DNA of 64,000 bases from positions 178,258 to 242,257 of the forward strand of contig NZ_BMBA01000005.1 in the NCBI RefSeq assembly GCF_017312485.1, written 5' to 3'. This DNA comes from Clostridium zeae (GTDB lineage Bacteria; Bacillota; Clostridia; Clostridiales; Clostridiaceae). Shown here one piece after another: positions 54,893 through 62,534 of this stretch (its first letter is position 1; each line of letters starts with the position of its first letter). A program made the translations under genes and the position numbers. The notes under the pieces were generated by a model. It did not search any database and had not been told where the DNA came from. It saw only the letters and a list, made by a program, of their open reading frames with translations.

Positions 54893-55966
54893 ATGAAAAA
54901 GAAAAAACTAATATATAATCTTTTAATAATAAATTTAGTTTTACTAGCCATATTTCTTTATAGCAAAGTACCAACACTAATAATTTTTGCCAATAAAATT
55001 GCAAAAGTGGTACTTGTACCAATAATTATAGGAGTATTCTTTTTTTATTTAGTAAAACCATTAAATGATTTTCTTTTAAAAAAGGGCACGAAAAACAGTA
55101 TTGCCGCTATGTTGACTTTAATAACTACAGTTATAGTGCTATCTGGATTTTTTGTATTTTTAGGATCTCGTTTGATAAGAGAATTTCAGCTGCTTATTTC
55201 GAAAGTATCAAATACGTTGCAGAATGATTCATTAATAAAGGGCTTTAATGATTACTTTACAAATAACTTAGAGCTTGGGTGGGTTTATGAAAAGATTGTG
55301 AGCTATGTAGAGACATATCTATACATGCTTAGCAAGAGAGGTATGAGAGTATTTAGTTATGCAATGAATTTGTTTTCTGTATTATTACTTATACTTGTAA
55401 TAATATTCTATCTGCTAAAGGATGGATTGAGGTTTAAAGGAAGTATTATCAAGTTAGTCCCACATAGATATAAAGATAAGGTGTCCTCTATTATGGGTGA
55501 AAGTAATAAGGTACTATCTTCCTACGTTACTGGTCAGGCTTGTGTAGCATTATCTCTATCCGCTATGGTATATATAGGATATAAGATAATAGGAATGCCT
55601 AGTGCTCTTATCTTAGCTTCAACTACATTTATTTTAGCTTTTATTCCTTTTGTAGGATTCTTTGTTTCAATGATAATACCGTATATTATTGCCATAAGTG
55701 TTGGTCTTCATATGATAATAAAGCTTACAATATTATTTATGATTGCACAAGGGGTTAAAGGAAGAATTGTGGTTCCTTTAATTATGTCAAAGGCTATGAA
55801 GATACATCCATTGACCGATATATTTTTGGTTATAGCTGCCGCTAGTTTGATTGGACCATTAGGTGCTTTTGCAGTAGTACCAGTGTACGCAGTGCTTAAG
55901 GTTATACTAGTAAATCTAAATTTAATAACTTCTGATAATAAAATTATCTATGATAAAAATAAATAA
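54893..55966 (+). CDS. AI-2E family membrane transporter (YdbI/TqsA type)
   Basis: A 357-residue membrane protein with about eight hydrophobic helices: KVVLVPIIIGVFFFYLVKPL near the start, a soluble central loop (about 90-150), VTGQACVALSLSAMVYIGYKIIG, FILAFIPFVGFFVSMIIPYIIA and GPLGAFAVVPVYAVLK. Members move autoinducer-2, export other solutes, or serve as Na+/H+ antiporters; the substrate here is open. The ATG follows AGGAG. Single gene. Confidence 0.88.
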   Translation: MKKKKLIYNLLIINLVLLAIFLYSKVPTLIIFANKIAKVVLVPIIIGVFFFYLVKPLNDFLLKKGTKNSIAAMLTLITTVIVLSGFFVFLGSRLIREFQLLISKVSNTLQNDSLIKGFNDYFTNNLELGWVYEKIVSYVETYLYMLSKRGMRVFSYAMNLFSVLLLILVIIFYLLKDGLRFKGSIIKLVPHRYKDKVSSIMGESNKVLSSYVTGQACVALSLSAMVYIGYKIIGMPSALILASTTFILAFIPFVGFFVSMIIPYIIAISVGLHMIIKLTILFMIAQGVKGRIVVPLIMSKAMKIHPLTDIFLVIAAASLIGPLGAFAVVPVYAVLKVILVNLNLITSDNKIIYDKNK

Positions 55967-55999
55967 AATTAAATGGAAAATCGGCAGTAATCTGCCGAT

Positions 56000-56308
56000 T
56001 TAACTCCATTTTTCAGCCCATTTCTGAATTTCATCCATGGCTTTTTCAAGATCTCTTCCTTTGTCAGTAAGCTCGTATTCTATCCTTACTGGAATTTCAG
56101 GATATACACTTCTATTTATGATGCCTTCCTTTTCTAATTCCTTAAAGCGCTCTGTAAGCATTCTTGCACTCATATTAGGAATTGTTTCGGATATATCTGA
56201 AAATCTCTTTGGACCACTTAGTAAAGTTCTTATTATTAAGCCAGACCACCTTTTACCAAGTAGGGAAAAAGCTGCTTCAAACTTAGGGCAAAGTTGACAC
56301 TTATCCAT
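56000..56308 (-). CDS. HxlR-family winged-helix transcriptional regulator
   Basis: A 102-residue DNA-binding protein: LCPKFEAAFSLLGKRWSGLIIRTLLSGPKRFSDISETIPNMSARMLTERFKELEKEGIINR is the family core (shortened here to key segments CPKFEAAF, GKRWSG, MSARMLTER). Cys6 and Cys9 near the N terminus match the redox/quinone-sensing Cys position of YodB/HxlR proteins. The ATG at 56308 is nine bases after GGGAG. It is divergent from the azoreductase gene, which it probably represses, together with itself. Confidence 0.92.
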   Translation of the reverse strand: MDKCQLCPKFEAAFSLLGKRWSGLIIRTLLSGPKRFSDISETIPNMSARMLTERFKELEKEGIINRSVYPEIPVRIEYELTDKGRDLEKAMDEIQKWAEKWS

Positions 56309-56344
56309 AATAATCATCTCCCAAATTTATTTTATCATATATGC

Positions 56345-56391
56345 TTGACAAAAGTAAGTATGATATATTAATATAGTTACATAAAGTAAGT
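56345..56391 (+). promoter_or_regulatory. Divergent control region of HxlR gene and azoreductase: promoter and direct repeats
   Basis: TTGACA (56345-56350) starts a promoter-like stretch facing the azoreductase gene. AAAGTAAGT occurs twice in the same orientation (56351-56359 and 56383-56391), 32 bases apart, about three helical turns, within 100 bases of both genes. Candidate HxlR operators; inference. Confidence 0.5.
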
Positions 56392-56504
56392 TAATATTAA
56401 TTATTAATTAGGTATAATAATTATACAAAACTTAATATCAAAACACAAGTATATTATTAAAATTTAGAAAATATATATTTACTATGAGGAAGGATGATTT
56501 AATT

Positions 56505-57140
56505 ATGTCAAAAGTTTTATTTATAACAGCAAATCCAAAACCAGTTGAAGCTTCATACAGCTTAACTGTAGCAAAAGAATTTATTGAAGAATATAAAAAA
56601 GCTAACCCAAAGGATGAAGTTATTAATATAGATGTTTATAAGGATAATATACCGCTTATAGACGGAGATGTTTTTGAAGCTTGGGGTAAATTAGCAGGTG
56701 GAGTAGCATTTAATGAACTTTCACAAGAACAACAACAAAAGGTTGGAACTCTAGGTGCCTTAGTTGATCAATTTGTAGAGATAGACAAGTATGTATTTGT
56801 AACACCACTTTGGAACTTTGGAATTCCTCCAATGCTAAAAGCTTATATTGATGCTGTATCAGTAGCCGGAAAGACTTTTAAATATACTGAAAGCGGATCG
56901 GTAGGTTTATTAAGTGGCAAGAAAGCTATACACATACAAGCTAGAGGTGGAATATATAGTTATGGGCCAACTGCTGAGTTTGAACTAGGAGATAGATATA
57001 TAAAATCTGTTCTTGGCTTCTTCGGAATTACAGATTATTCATCTGTAGTAGTTGAAGGTGCAAACTATGCTCCAGATAAGGCTGAAGAAATTAAGAATGC
57101 AGCTATAGCAAATGCAAAGGAAGTAGCTAAAAACTTCTAA
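56505..57140 (+). CDS. azoR: FMN-dependent NADH-azoreductase / quinone reductase
   Basis: Flavodoxin-fold enzyme of 211 residues that reduces quinones and azo compounds by two electrons. Motifs: LFITANPKPVEASYSLTVA (FMN phosphate loop), FVTPLWNFGIPPMLKAYIDAV (the conserved PMWNF-type loop), TFKYTESGSVGLLSGKKAIHIQARGGIYS and the C-terminal GITD. Divergent from an HxlR regulator, the arrangement seen for quinone/electrophile stress genes. The ATG at 56505 is about 11 bases from AGGAAGGA; the in-frame ATG at 56484 is unsupported. Confidence 0.93.
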   Translation: MSKVLFITANPKPVEASYSLTVAKEFIEEYKKANPKDEVINIDVYKDNIPLIDGDVFEAWGKLAGGVAFNELSQEQQQKVGTLGALVDQFVEIDKYVFVTPLWNFGIPPMLKAYIDAVSVAGKTFKYTESGSVGLLSGKKAIHIQARGGIYSYGPTAEFELGDRYIKSVLGFFGITDYSSVVVEGANYAPDKAEEIKNAAIANAKEVAKNF

Positions 57141-57162
57141 AAATAATTTTATAAAACTAATT

Positions 57163-57201
57163 AAAGTGTGAGCGGTTATTTCATATTAACGCTCACACTT
57201 T
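57163..57201. terminator. Bidirectional terminator between azoR and the 138-residue protein gene
   Basis: Twelve-base perfect stem AAAGTGTGAGCG/CGCTCACACTTT around a 15-base loop, between convergent genes. Confidence 0.85.
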
Positions 57202-57228
57202 ATAATTTTAAAAATATATTATATGTTA

Positions 57229-57645
57229 TTACACTGGTAATGGTTTTTTATCTTTTATCAATACGTGGATATCTTCATGAACTTTAACTATAGCATCTAT
57301 AAACTTGCTATCAGGCAAGTCGTAAGATCTAGTAAGTATTGTTTTGAGTTCATTCAATCCTATAAGATATTCGAATTCCTTTCCACTATCAAAACCTTCT
57401 TTTAATGACATTACTGCTCGAGTATCACATATTGTACATCTTGCAGTGTTTTCTTCATCACCTAAAAAGTGTATGAACTCAAGTACTTCATCATAGTTCA
57501 CTAATTTAGGATCTACATATACAATTGCAGAAAAAGGATCATTTTTAGCGTTTATGTCTATTTTATTAACCCAATAAAATTCAGTTATAGTATTTTGTAT
57601 TCTAGATTTTAAATCACCACTATCGAGTATTCTTTTATATTCCAC
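57229..57645 (-). CDS. Conserved-looking cytoplasmic protein of unknown function
   Basis: A 138-residue acidic protein with no membrane segment or signal. It has a CTICDTRAV stretch (a CxxC pair at about 71-74, which could bind a metal or form a disulphide), and predicted alternating strands and helices. GGAGTG precedes the ATG and a terminator follows the stop, so the gene is real. I do not recognise the family. Confidence 0.7.
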   Translation of the reverse strand: MEYKRILDSGDLKSRIQNTITEFYWVNKIDINAKNDPFSAIVYVDPKLVNYDEVLEFIHFLGDEENTARCTICDTRAVMSLKEGFDSGKEFEYLIGLNELKTILTRSYDLPDSKFIDAIVKVHEDIHVLIKDKKPLPV

Positions 57646-57840
57646 TTATATCACTCCTCTCTACAAATATATTTTTTCTATATTTATATGTCTATATACT
57701 AGGATTATTCTGCAATAAAGGATTAAGTAATATGAAATTCAATGATTAAACATTTTATGAAAAGGATAAAAATTTAAGCTAAAAGGAATAATAATTAAGA
57801 CTTATATAGCAATTATAAATAATTTTTAGAGGTGATATAA

Positions 57841-58713
57841 ATGGATAAAAATCATAAATTCCCAACCAGTTTTCCGCCACAGCATCAAGATAGGCAGCCA
57901 GGCTTTGAAAATGAAATGAATCCAAGGCCTATTTTTGAAATGGAAGGATATAATCTATCCTCTAATAGATTAAAAGGTAAAGTAGCTATAATAACAGGTG
58001 GAGACAGTGGCATAGGCAGAGCGGTTTCCATAGCTTTTGCAAAGGAAGGTGCCAAGGTTGCTATAGTATATTTACATGAAGAAGATGATGCGGAAGAAAC
58101 TAAGAGCATAATAGATAAGTGTGGAGCTCAGTGCATGCTTATAAGTGGAGATATAGGTTATGAGGATTTCTGCAATCAAGTAGTAAAAAAAGTAATGGAT
58201 CAATGGGGAAAAATTGATATCTTAGTTAATAATGCAGCAGAACAACATGTACAAAATAGTCTTAAGGACATAAGTGCAGATCAACTGGAAAAGACCTTTA
58301 GAACTAATGTGTTTAGTGCGTTTTATTTGAGTAAAGCTGTTCTTCCATATTTAAAGTGCGGAGGTAATATAATCAATACCACTTCCATAACCGCTTATAA
58401 GGGTAATGAAACCTTAATAGATTATTCATCAACTAAGGGTGCATTGGTAAGCTTTACAAGAGCATTATCTCAAAGTGTTGCAAAGACAGGGATAAGGGTT
58501 AATTCAGTTGCACCAGGACCAATATGGACGCCACTTATACCAGCAAGTTTTGGAGGAGAAGATGTTAAGAGTTTTGGATCAGATACGCCTATGGGTAGGG
58601 CCGGCCAACCTGTAGAATTAGCTCAAGCTTATGTGTTCCTAGCATCTGACGATGCGTCTTATATTACAGGTCAGACTATACATGTCAATGGTGGAAATAT
58701 AGTCAATGGATAA
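57841..58713 (+). CDS. Short-chain dehydrogenase/reductase of the YhdF/YhxC general-stress type
   Basis: A 290-residue classical SDR with a Pro-rich N-terminal extension ([13 protein letters not shown]...MNPRP) shared with Bacillus YhdF, YhxC and YdaD. Rossmann motif [10 protein letters not shown] (about 52-61), NNAAEQ, the catalytic Ser in [10 protein letters not shown] and YSSTKGA (Tyr-x3-Lys), and the C-terminal GQTIHVNGG. Likely NAD(P)-dependent oxidoreductase with unknown substrate, glucose/ribitol-like by annotation habit only. AGAGGTGAT precedes the ATG. Single gene. Confidence 0.9.
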   Translation: MDKNHKFPTSFPPQHQDRQPGFENEMNPRPIFEMEGYNLSSNRLKGKVAIITGGDSGIGRAVSIAFAKEGAKVAIVYLHEEDDAEETKSIIDKCGAQCMLISGDIGYEDFCNQVVKKVMDQWGKIDILVNNAAEQHVQNSLKDISADQLEKTFRTNVFSAFYLSKAVLPYLKCGGNIINTTSITAYKGNETLIDYSSTKGALVSFTRALSQSVAKTGIRVNSVAPGPIWTPLIPASFGGEDVKSFGSDTPMGRAGQPVELAQAYVFLASDDASYITGQTIHVNGGNIVNG

Positions 58714-58808
58714 TATTGTAGTAATATACATCTAAATAGTATATAAACTTAGGATTTAAATATTTTCTGAGTAGTTTTTATCACAATATTTTATTTAAAT
58801 AATAATAT

Positions 58809-58841
58809 ACTTCCTGATATCTATTATGGATACCAGGAAGT
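58809..58841. terminator. Hairpin between the SDR gene and the 52-residue protein gene
   Basis: Arms ACTTCCTG (58809-58816) and CAGGAAGT (58834-58841) with further pairing inside (TATC/GATA). It lies seven bases past the small minus-strand gene and between two convergent genes. The T tracts are broken, so termination is likely but not certain. Confidence 0.6.
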
Positions 58842-58847
58842 GATTAA

Positions 58848-59006
58848 CTAGTCGTCAGCTCTTCTCTCCATATTATGTTTTTCCTTTAATACATCTTCTT
58901 GAGATAGTTCTGTTTGATTCATTATTTCAGTTATACCAACATTATGTTCAAGTAACTTTCTTGCAGACTCCATTTGTTTTTCATGCATACCTTTTCTCTT
59001 ACCCAT
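58848..59006 (-). CDS. 52-residue protein resembling the C-terminal tail of Rpn transposase-nucleases
   Basis: A complete small gene with a strong AAAGGAGTG seven bases ahead of the ATG. The sequence (KGMHEKQMESARKLLEHNVG, ITEIMNQTELSQEDVLKEK) has the pattern of the alpha-helical tail of Rpn (PD-(D/E)XK, YhgA-like) proteins: a basic/acidic helix, A-x-x-L-L/M..G-x-x-I-x-x-I, then a T-x-L-S-x-E-x-I/V helix-turn-helix. In Rpn genes this tail can also be made separately as an antitoxin. No nuclease gene is within the window. It could be a leftover tail or a freestanding inhibitor. Confidence 0.6.
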   Translation of the reverse strand: MGKRKGMHEKQMESARKLLEHNVGITEIMNQTELSQEDVLKEKHNMERRADD

Positions 59007-59434
59007 AATCAACACTCCTTTCAAAGTTATTATTTGATTAATTTTAGCTATTTAAACTAGAATAAAAAGAGAGTTACACTAAGCTATAGAATTACTAACA
59101 AAAAATTAGTAAAATAGGATATAATAAATTTTTTATATACAAATAGTGTGGTGAAATTAAGATGTTACTACTTCCGATACTTTAATGAACTTCACAGAGA
59201 ATTAATATGATTTTCTACAGTGAAACAGCTAAAACTGTATAACTCACTACGTTCGGACAATACAGTTTTTTAACGCTGTTTCACTTCCGAAAATCATTTA
59301 ATTCTAACTGTTCGTTCATATAGTATCTCCGTAGTAACATCTTAATTTCAATACTATTAGACTGATAAAATTAATTTTAGCAACAATAATTAATGTGAAA
59401 AGATAAATTCAATAACTTTAAAAGGAGAAATAAA
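59007..59434. other. 428-base gap dominated by a 199-base palindrome
   Basis: No gene is visible. The stretch is AT-rich apart from the palindrome at 59152-59350. The ribosome binding site of the GNAT gene (AAAGGAGAA) is at its right end. Confidence 0.6.
59152..59350. repeat. 199-base near-perfect palindrome (large hairpin element)
   Basis: The arms run TGAAATTAAGATGTTACTAC...AGAATTAATATGATTTTC...AGTGAAACAGC...AAAACTGTAT and back as the complement (ATACAGTTTT...GCTGTTTCACT...GAAAATCATTTAATTCT...GTAGTAACATCTTAATTTCA), with a few mismatches and one- to three-base bulges, closing an 18-base loop AACTCACTACGTTCGGAC. No reading frame. It could be a miniature inverted-repeat element, a fossil of a palindromic insertion, or a stable RNA hairpin. 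Confidence 0.75.
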
Positions 59435-59875
59435 ATGGAGTGGATTATAAAGCATTTTAGTGATTTAAATATAGAAGAACTTTATGAAATCATAAAATCA
59501 AGAAATGAAGTATTTATAGGAGAGCAGGAAGTTAAGGAACAGGATCTAGATGATAGGGATAAAGATTGTTATCATCTTTTTGCAATGGATAATGGTAGAG
59601 TAGTTGCTTATTGCAGAATTCTTAAGGGCGGAGTAGCGTACAAAGATCCTTCTATAGGTCGTGTGTTGGTTATAAGAAGCCATAGAAAAATGGGACTTGC
59701 TAATAAGATGATGGTAAAAGCAATTGAGTTTATAAAAAATGAATTGGATGAAGATAATATAACATTATCAGCACAAGAATATGTGGTGAATTTATACGAA
59801 AGTTTAGGTTTTAAGAGAAAATCTGAAGTTTATATGGAGGCAGGAATTCCTCATATCAAAATGAGATATGAATAA
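59435..59875 (+). CDS. GNAT-family N-acetyltransferase (ElaA-like)
   Basis: A 146-residue acetyl-CoA-dependent acyltransferase. ELYEIIKSRNEVFIGEQEVKEQDLDDRDKDCYHL is the typical ElaA-type start, followed by the core GRVVAYCRIL, IGRVLVIRSHRKMGLANKMM (the pyrophosphate-binding R/Q-x-x-G-x-A/G loop) and LSAQEYVVNLYESLGFKRKSE. The acceptor is unknown. AAAGGAG precedes the ATG. Confidence 0.9.
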   Translation: MEWIIKHFSDLNIEELYEIIKSRNEVFIGEQEVKEQDLDDRDKDCYHLFAMDNGRVVAYCRILKGGVAYKDPSIGRVLVIRSHRKMGLANKMMVKAIEFIKNELDEDNITLSAQEYVVNLYESLGFKRKSEVYMEAGIPHIKMRYE

Positions 59876-59953
59876 AGGATTCCTATTTGCATCTATAAGA
59901 AATATGAAGTAGAGAATTGTTAAAGCTGAGAAAATATATAGTGGAGAGAAATA

Positions 59954-60730
59954 ATGAAGGATAGATATACGTTAATAACTGGAGCAACCTCGGGCATAGG
60001 TTATGAATTGGCTAAGCTTTTTGCAAAAGACAAAAACAATTTAATTATAGTTGGAAGAGATACGGAAAGATTAAGCAAGGTAAAAGTTGAGCTTGAAAAC
60101 TTAAATTCTATAAAGGTGCATTCTGTAGAAGCAGATTTAAAACTAGAGGCTTCTGTGGAAAAAGTAATTAAATTTGTTGATGAAAATAATTTAACTGTGG
60201 AAAACTTAGTGAACAATGCGGGGGTTGGTTCTTTTGGACATTTTCATGAAGTTGATACAGAAAAAGATTTAGATATGATTAAGGTTAATATATATGCATT
60301 AACTAGACTTACTAAAAGCTTTCTTCCTAAAATTATTGAGCTAGGTAAGGGCGGAATTTTAAATGTGGCATCTACAGCAGCATTTGCACCAGGACCCAAG
60401 ATGTCTGTTTATTATGCAACCAAAGCTTATGTATTATCATTAACTGAAGCTTTAGGAGAAGAGCTTAAGGATACTAATATAAAAATAACAGCTCTTTGCC
60501 CTGGACCTGTAAAGACTAATTTTCAAAGTCGTGCAGAAGTTGTGAAGTCCGAGAAAGCTAAAAAATATATGATGGATGCTGAAACTGTAGCGTACATAGG
60601 TTATAAGGATTATTTTAAAGGAAAGCTAATTGTTATACCTGGGCTTAAAAATAAGTTTATGATCCAAGCGTTAAGAATAGCTCCGCGAAGTGTTATAAGG
60701 AAAATAATAAGAAGTGTTAATACCAAATAG
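59954..60730 (+). CDS. Short-chain dehydrogenase/reductase (DltE-like)
   Basis: A 258-residue classical SDR: ITGATSGIGYELAKLFA (Rossmann loop, about 8-24), VNNAGVGSFG, catalytic Ser in VASTAAFAPGP and YATKAYV (Tyr-x3-Lys), and the family's CPGPVKTNF. Residues after 220 are basic with a short hydrophobic patch, as in DltE/YqjQ-type SDRs. Substrate unknown. It follows the GNAT gene by 78 bases and ends at a terminator. Confidence 0.9.
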   Translation: MKDRYTLITGATSGIGYELAKLFAKDKNNLIIVGRDTERLSKVKVELENLNSIKVHSVEADLKLEASVEKVIKFVDENNLTVENLVNNAGVGSFGHFHEVDTEKDLDMIKVNIYALTRLTKSFLPKIIELGKGGILNVASTAAFAPGPKMSVYYATKAYVLSLTEALGEELKDTNIKITALCPGPVKTNFQSRAEVVKSEKAKKYMMDAETVAYIGYKDYFKGKLIVIPGLKNKFMIQALRIAPRSVIRKIIRSVNTK

Positions 60731-60757
60731 AGGCTATAAGTAGCTTCTATTTTTTTG
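60727..60757 (+). terminator. Intrinsic terminator of the SDR gene
   Basis: Stem ATAGAGGCT/AGCTTCTAT (one G-U pair) overlapping the stop codon, followed by seven T. Confidence 0.82.
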
Positions 60758-60820
60758 CGTTACTAAGAAAATACATAATTTTTATGCTAGCTTTAATGAT
60801 ATTTTTATTACGAAAAATCA

Positions 60821-60868
60821 TTGACAATATGAAGAAATTGGAATAGTATATCAGTATACGATATATCG
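60821..60868 (+). promoter_or_regulatory. Promoter of the PadR-NatAB operon with overlapping operator dyads
   Basis: TTGACA (60821-60826), a 17-base spacer and TAGTAT (60844-60849). Overlapping the -10 and start site is the dyad TATATC-N7-GATATA (60847-60865), followed by the palindrome CGATATATCG (60859-60868) and a third CGATATA (60874-60880). Binding of the PadR protein encoded just downstream would block transcription, so autoregulation is inferred. Confidence 0.65.
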
Positions 60869-60913
60869 GAAGACGATATAATATTCACCAATGAAGGGGA
60901 TGACCTGAAGTAA

Positions 60914-61237
60914 ATGAAAGATGCTAAAAAATATATTCCTTTAACAGAAGCTACATACTATATACTTTTGTCCTTAGTAGAGACTATGCATGGGTATGGC
61001 ATAATGCAAAGGGTTGAGGAGATGACAAACAGTCAGGTTAAACTTGGCCCAGGAACCTTATATGGGGCCATAAGCAAGTTAGTTAAGGAAGAGATAATAG
61101 TAGAGGTAATTAATGAATTTGATTCTAGAAGAAAAAGCTATTCACTGACTGAATTAGGGAAAGAGATAGTTAGGTTAGAGCATAAAAGAATTGAATTACT
61201 TTATGAGAATGGCAAAAAGGTAATATCCGGATTATAG
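60914..61237 (+). CDS. PadR-family transcriptional regulator
   Basis: A 107-residue winged-helix repressor: LTEATYYILLSLVETMHGYGIMQRVEEMT, LGPGTLYGAISKLVKEEIIVEV, DSRRKSYSLTELGKEIVRLE. The C-terminal dimerisation helix is short, as in the LmrR-like subgroup. It heads an operon with a DUF2812 protein and an ABC exporter; PadR-DUF2812 pairs are common ahead of such exporters. The ribosome binding site (AAGGGG) is about 13 bases from the ATG, rather far. Confidence 0.92.
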   Translation: MKDAKKYIPLTEATYYILLSLVETMHGYGIMQRVEEMTNSQVKLGPGTLYGAISKLVKEEIIVEVINEFDSRRKSYSLTELGKEIVRLEHKRIELLYENGKKVISGL

Positions 61238-61257
61238 CATTCATTATGGAGGTTAAT

Positions 61258-61785
61258 ATGGTAAAGATAAATAAATATATTAAGAAGTTTAAAGTGTTTT
61301 TTGTATGGCAACATGAAGAAGAAGAAAAATGGTTAAGGAAAATGAGTTTAAAAGGTTATGAGTTAGTAAGTGCTAGGTTATTCATATTTACATTCAAGGT
61401 GTGTGAACCTAAAGACGTTGTATATAAGCTTGATTATAGGAGATTAAGCAAATATGAAGAGGATAATTATCTTACCATATTTGCAGAATCAGGTTGGGAG
61501 CATGTAACAGGATGCATGAATTGGTTCTATTTCAAAAATGAAAACTATAGTGAAGATAAGATGGAGATTTTTAATGATGAGGAATCAAAGGCTGAAATGG
61601 TGAGCCGTGTCCAAAAGCTAATAGGATTAGTTACTGTTTCAGAGCTATGTATGCTTGCATCAATAATAAAAACCGCAGAGGAAAGTCCTGCGTTAGCAAT
61701 TTTTTGGGCATTACTAATGATACTGTTGACCTATGGAAATATAAAGATGTTTCTTAAACGTAGAGCTTTACGCAAAAGATTTTAA
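61258..61785 (+). CDS. DUF2812 membrane protein
   Basis: A 175-residue protein. The N-terminal 110 residues have the DUF2812 pattern (KVFFVWQHEEEEKWLRKMSLKGYELVS, CEPKDVVYKLDYR, FAESGWEHVTGCMNWFYF), followed by two membrane helices (about 125-170) and a basic end. DUF2812 proteins are usually encoded beside PadR regulators; they are thought to act with them in sensing membrane stress, but the mechanism is not established. ATG at 61258 follows GGAGG; the in-frame ATG at 61246 overlaps it. Confidence 0.85.
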   Translation: MVKINKYIKKFKVFFVWQHEEEEKWLRKMSLKGYELVSARLFIFTFKVCEPKDVVYKLDYRRLSKYEEDNYLTIFAESGWEHVTGCMNWFYFKNENYSEDKMEIFNDEESKAEMVSRVQKLIGLVTVSELCMLASIIKTAEESPALAIFWALLMILLTYGNIKMFLKRRALRKRF

Positions 61786-61802
61786 TGAGGGAGAGATTAT
61801 AT

Positions 61803-62534
61803 ATGTTAGAGGTTAAGGAACTTACAAAAGAGTTCAAGAAGACAAAGGCGGTAAGCAAGGTTAGTTTTACTGTGAGTCCAGGTGAAATAGTTGGGCTTTT
61901 AGGTGAGAATGGTGCTGGTAAGACAACTACAATGAGAATGGTATCTACTTTACTGAAACCTACAGCTGGCACTGTGGTGGTAAATAGTTTCGATATAAAT
62001 AAAGAACCAGATAAGGTTAGAAAAGAGATAGGCATATTGTTTGGTGGAGATGTAGGGCTTTATGATAGACTCACAGCCAGAGAAAATATGTCGTACTTTG
62101 CCAGTCTCTATGGATTTAGTAAAGAGGAAGCTGACAAAAGAATTAATGAACTAGCTGACGAACTTGATATGAGAGAATATATAGATAAAAGAGTCAGTAA
62201 GTTTTCCAGAGGAATGAAACAAAAGGTGTCTATTGCTAGAGCTATTGTCCACTCACCATCAATTATGTTATTTGATGAACCTACAACAGGCTTGGATGTA
62301 AGAGCTACTAGGATAATTCATAACTTTATAAAGAAGTGTAAGAGAGAAAATAAGACAATACTTTTTTCAAGCCATTCTATGAGGGAAGTTGAAAAGCTAT
62401 GCGATAGAGTAGTTATAATAAATAAAGGACAATTAGTTGAAGAAGGAACTATAGAGGAATTAAAGAAAAAGTACAATAATGATGACTTAGAGGAAGTTTT
62501 CGTAGATCTTATAGGAGGTGAAAGAGATGAATAA
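61803..62534 (+). CDS. natA: ABC exporter ATP-binding protein NatA
   Basis: A 243-residue ATPase: Walker A GENGAGKTTT (about 37-46), Q-loop region GILFGGDVGLYDRLTARENM, signature FSRGMKQKVSIARAI, Walker B LFDEPTTGLD, and the switch His in FSSHSMREVEKLCDRV. Length and sequence style match Bacillus NatA, the ATPase of a sodium-efflux ABC exporter. ATG at 61803 follows GAGGGAGA; the one at 61785 overlaps the previous stop codon. It overlaps natB by eight bases. Confidence 0.88.
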   Translation: MLEVKELTKEFKKTKAVSKVSFTVSPGEIVGLLGENGAGKTTTMRMVSTLLKPTAGTVVVNSFDINKEPDKVRKEIGILFGGDVGLYDRLTARENMSYFASLYGFSKEEADKRINELADELDMREYIDKRVSKFSRGMKQKVSIARAIVHSPSIMLFDEPTTGLDVRATRIIHNFIKKCKRENKTILFSSHSMREVEKLCDRVVIINKGQLVEEGTIEELKKKYNNDDLEEVFVDLIGGERDE

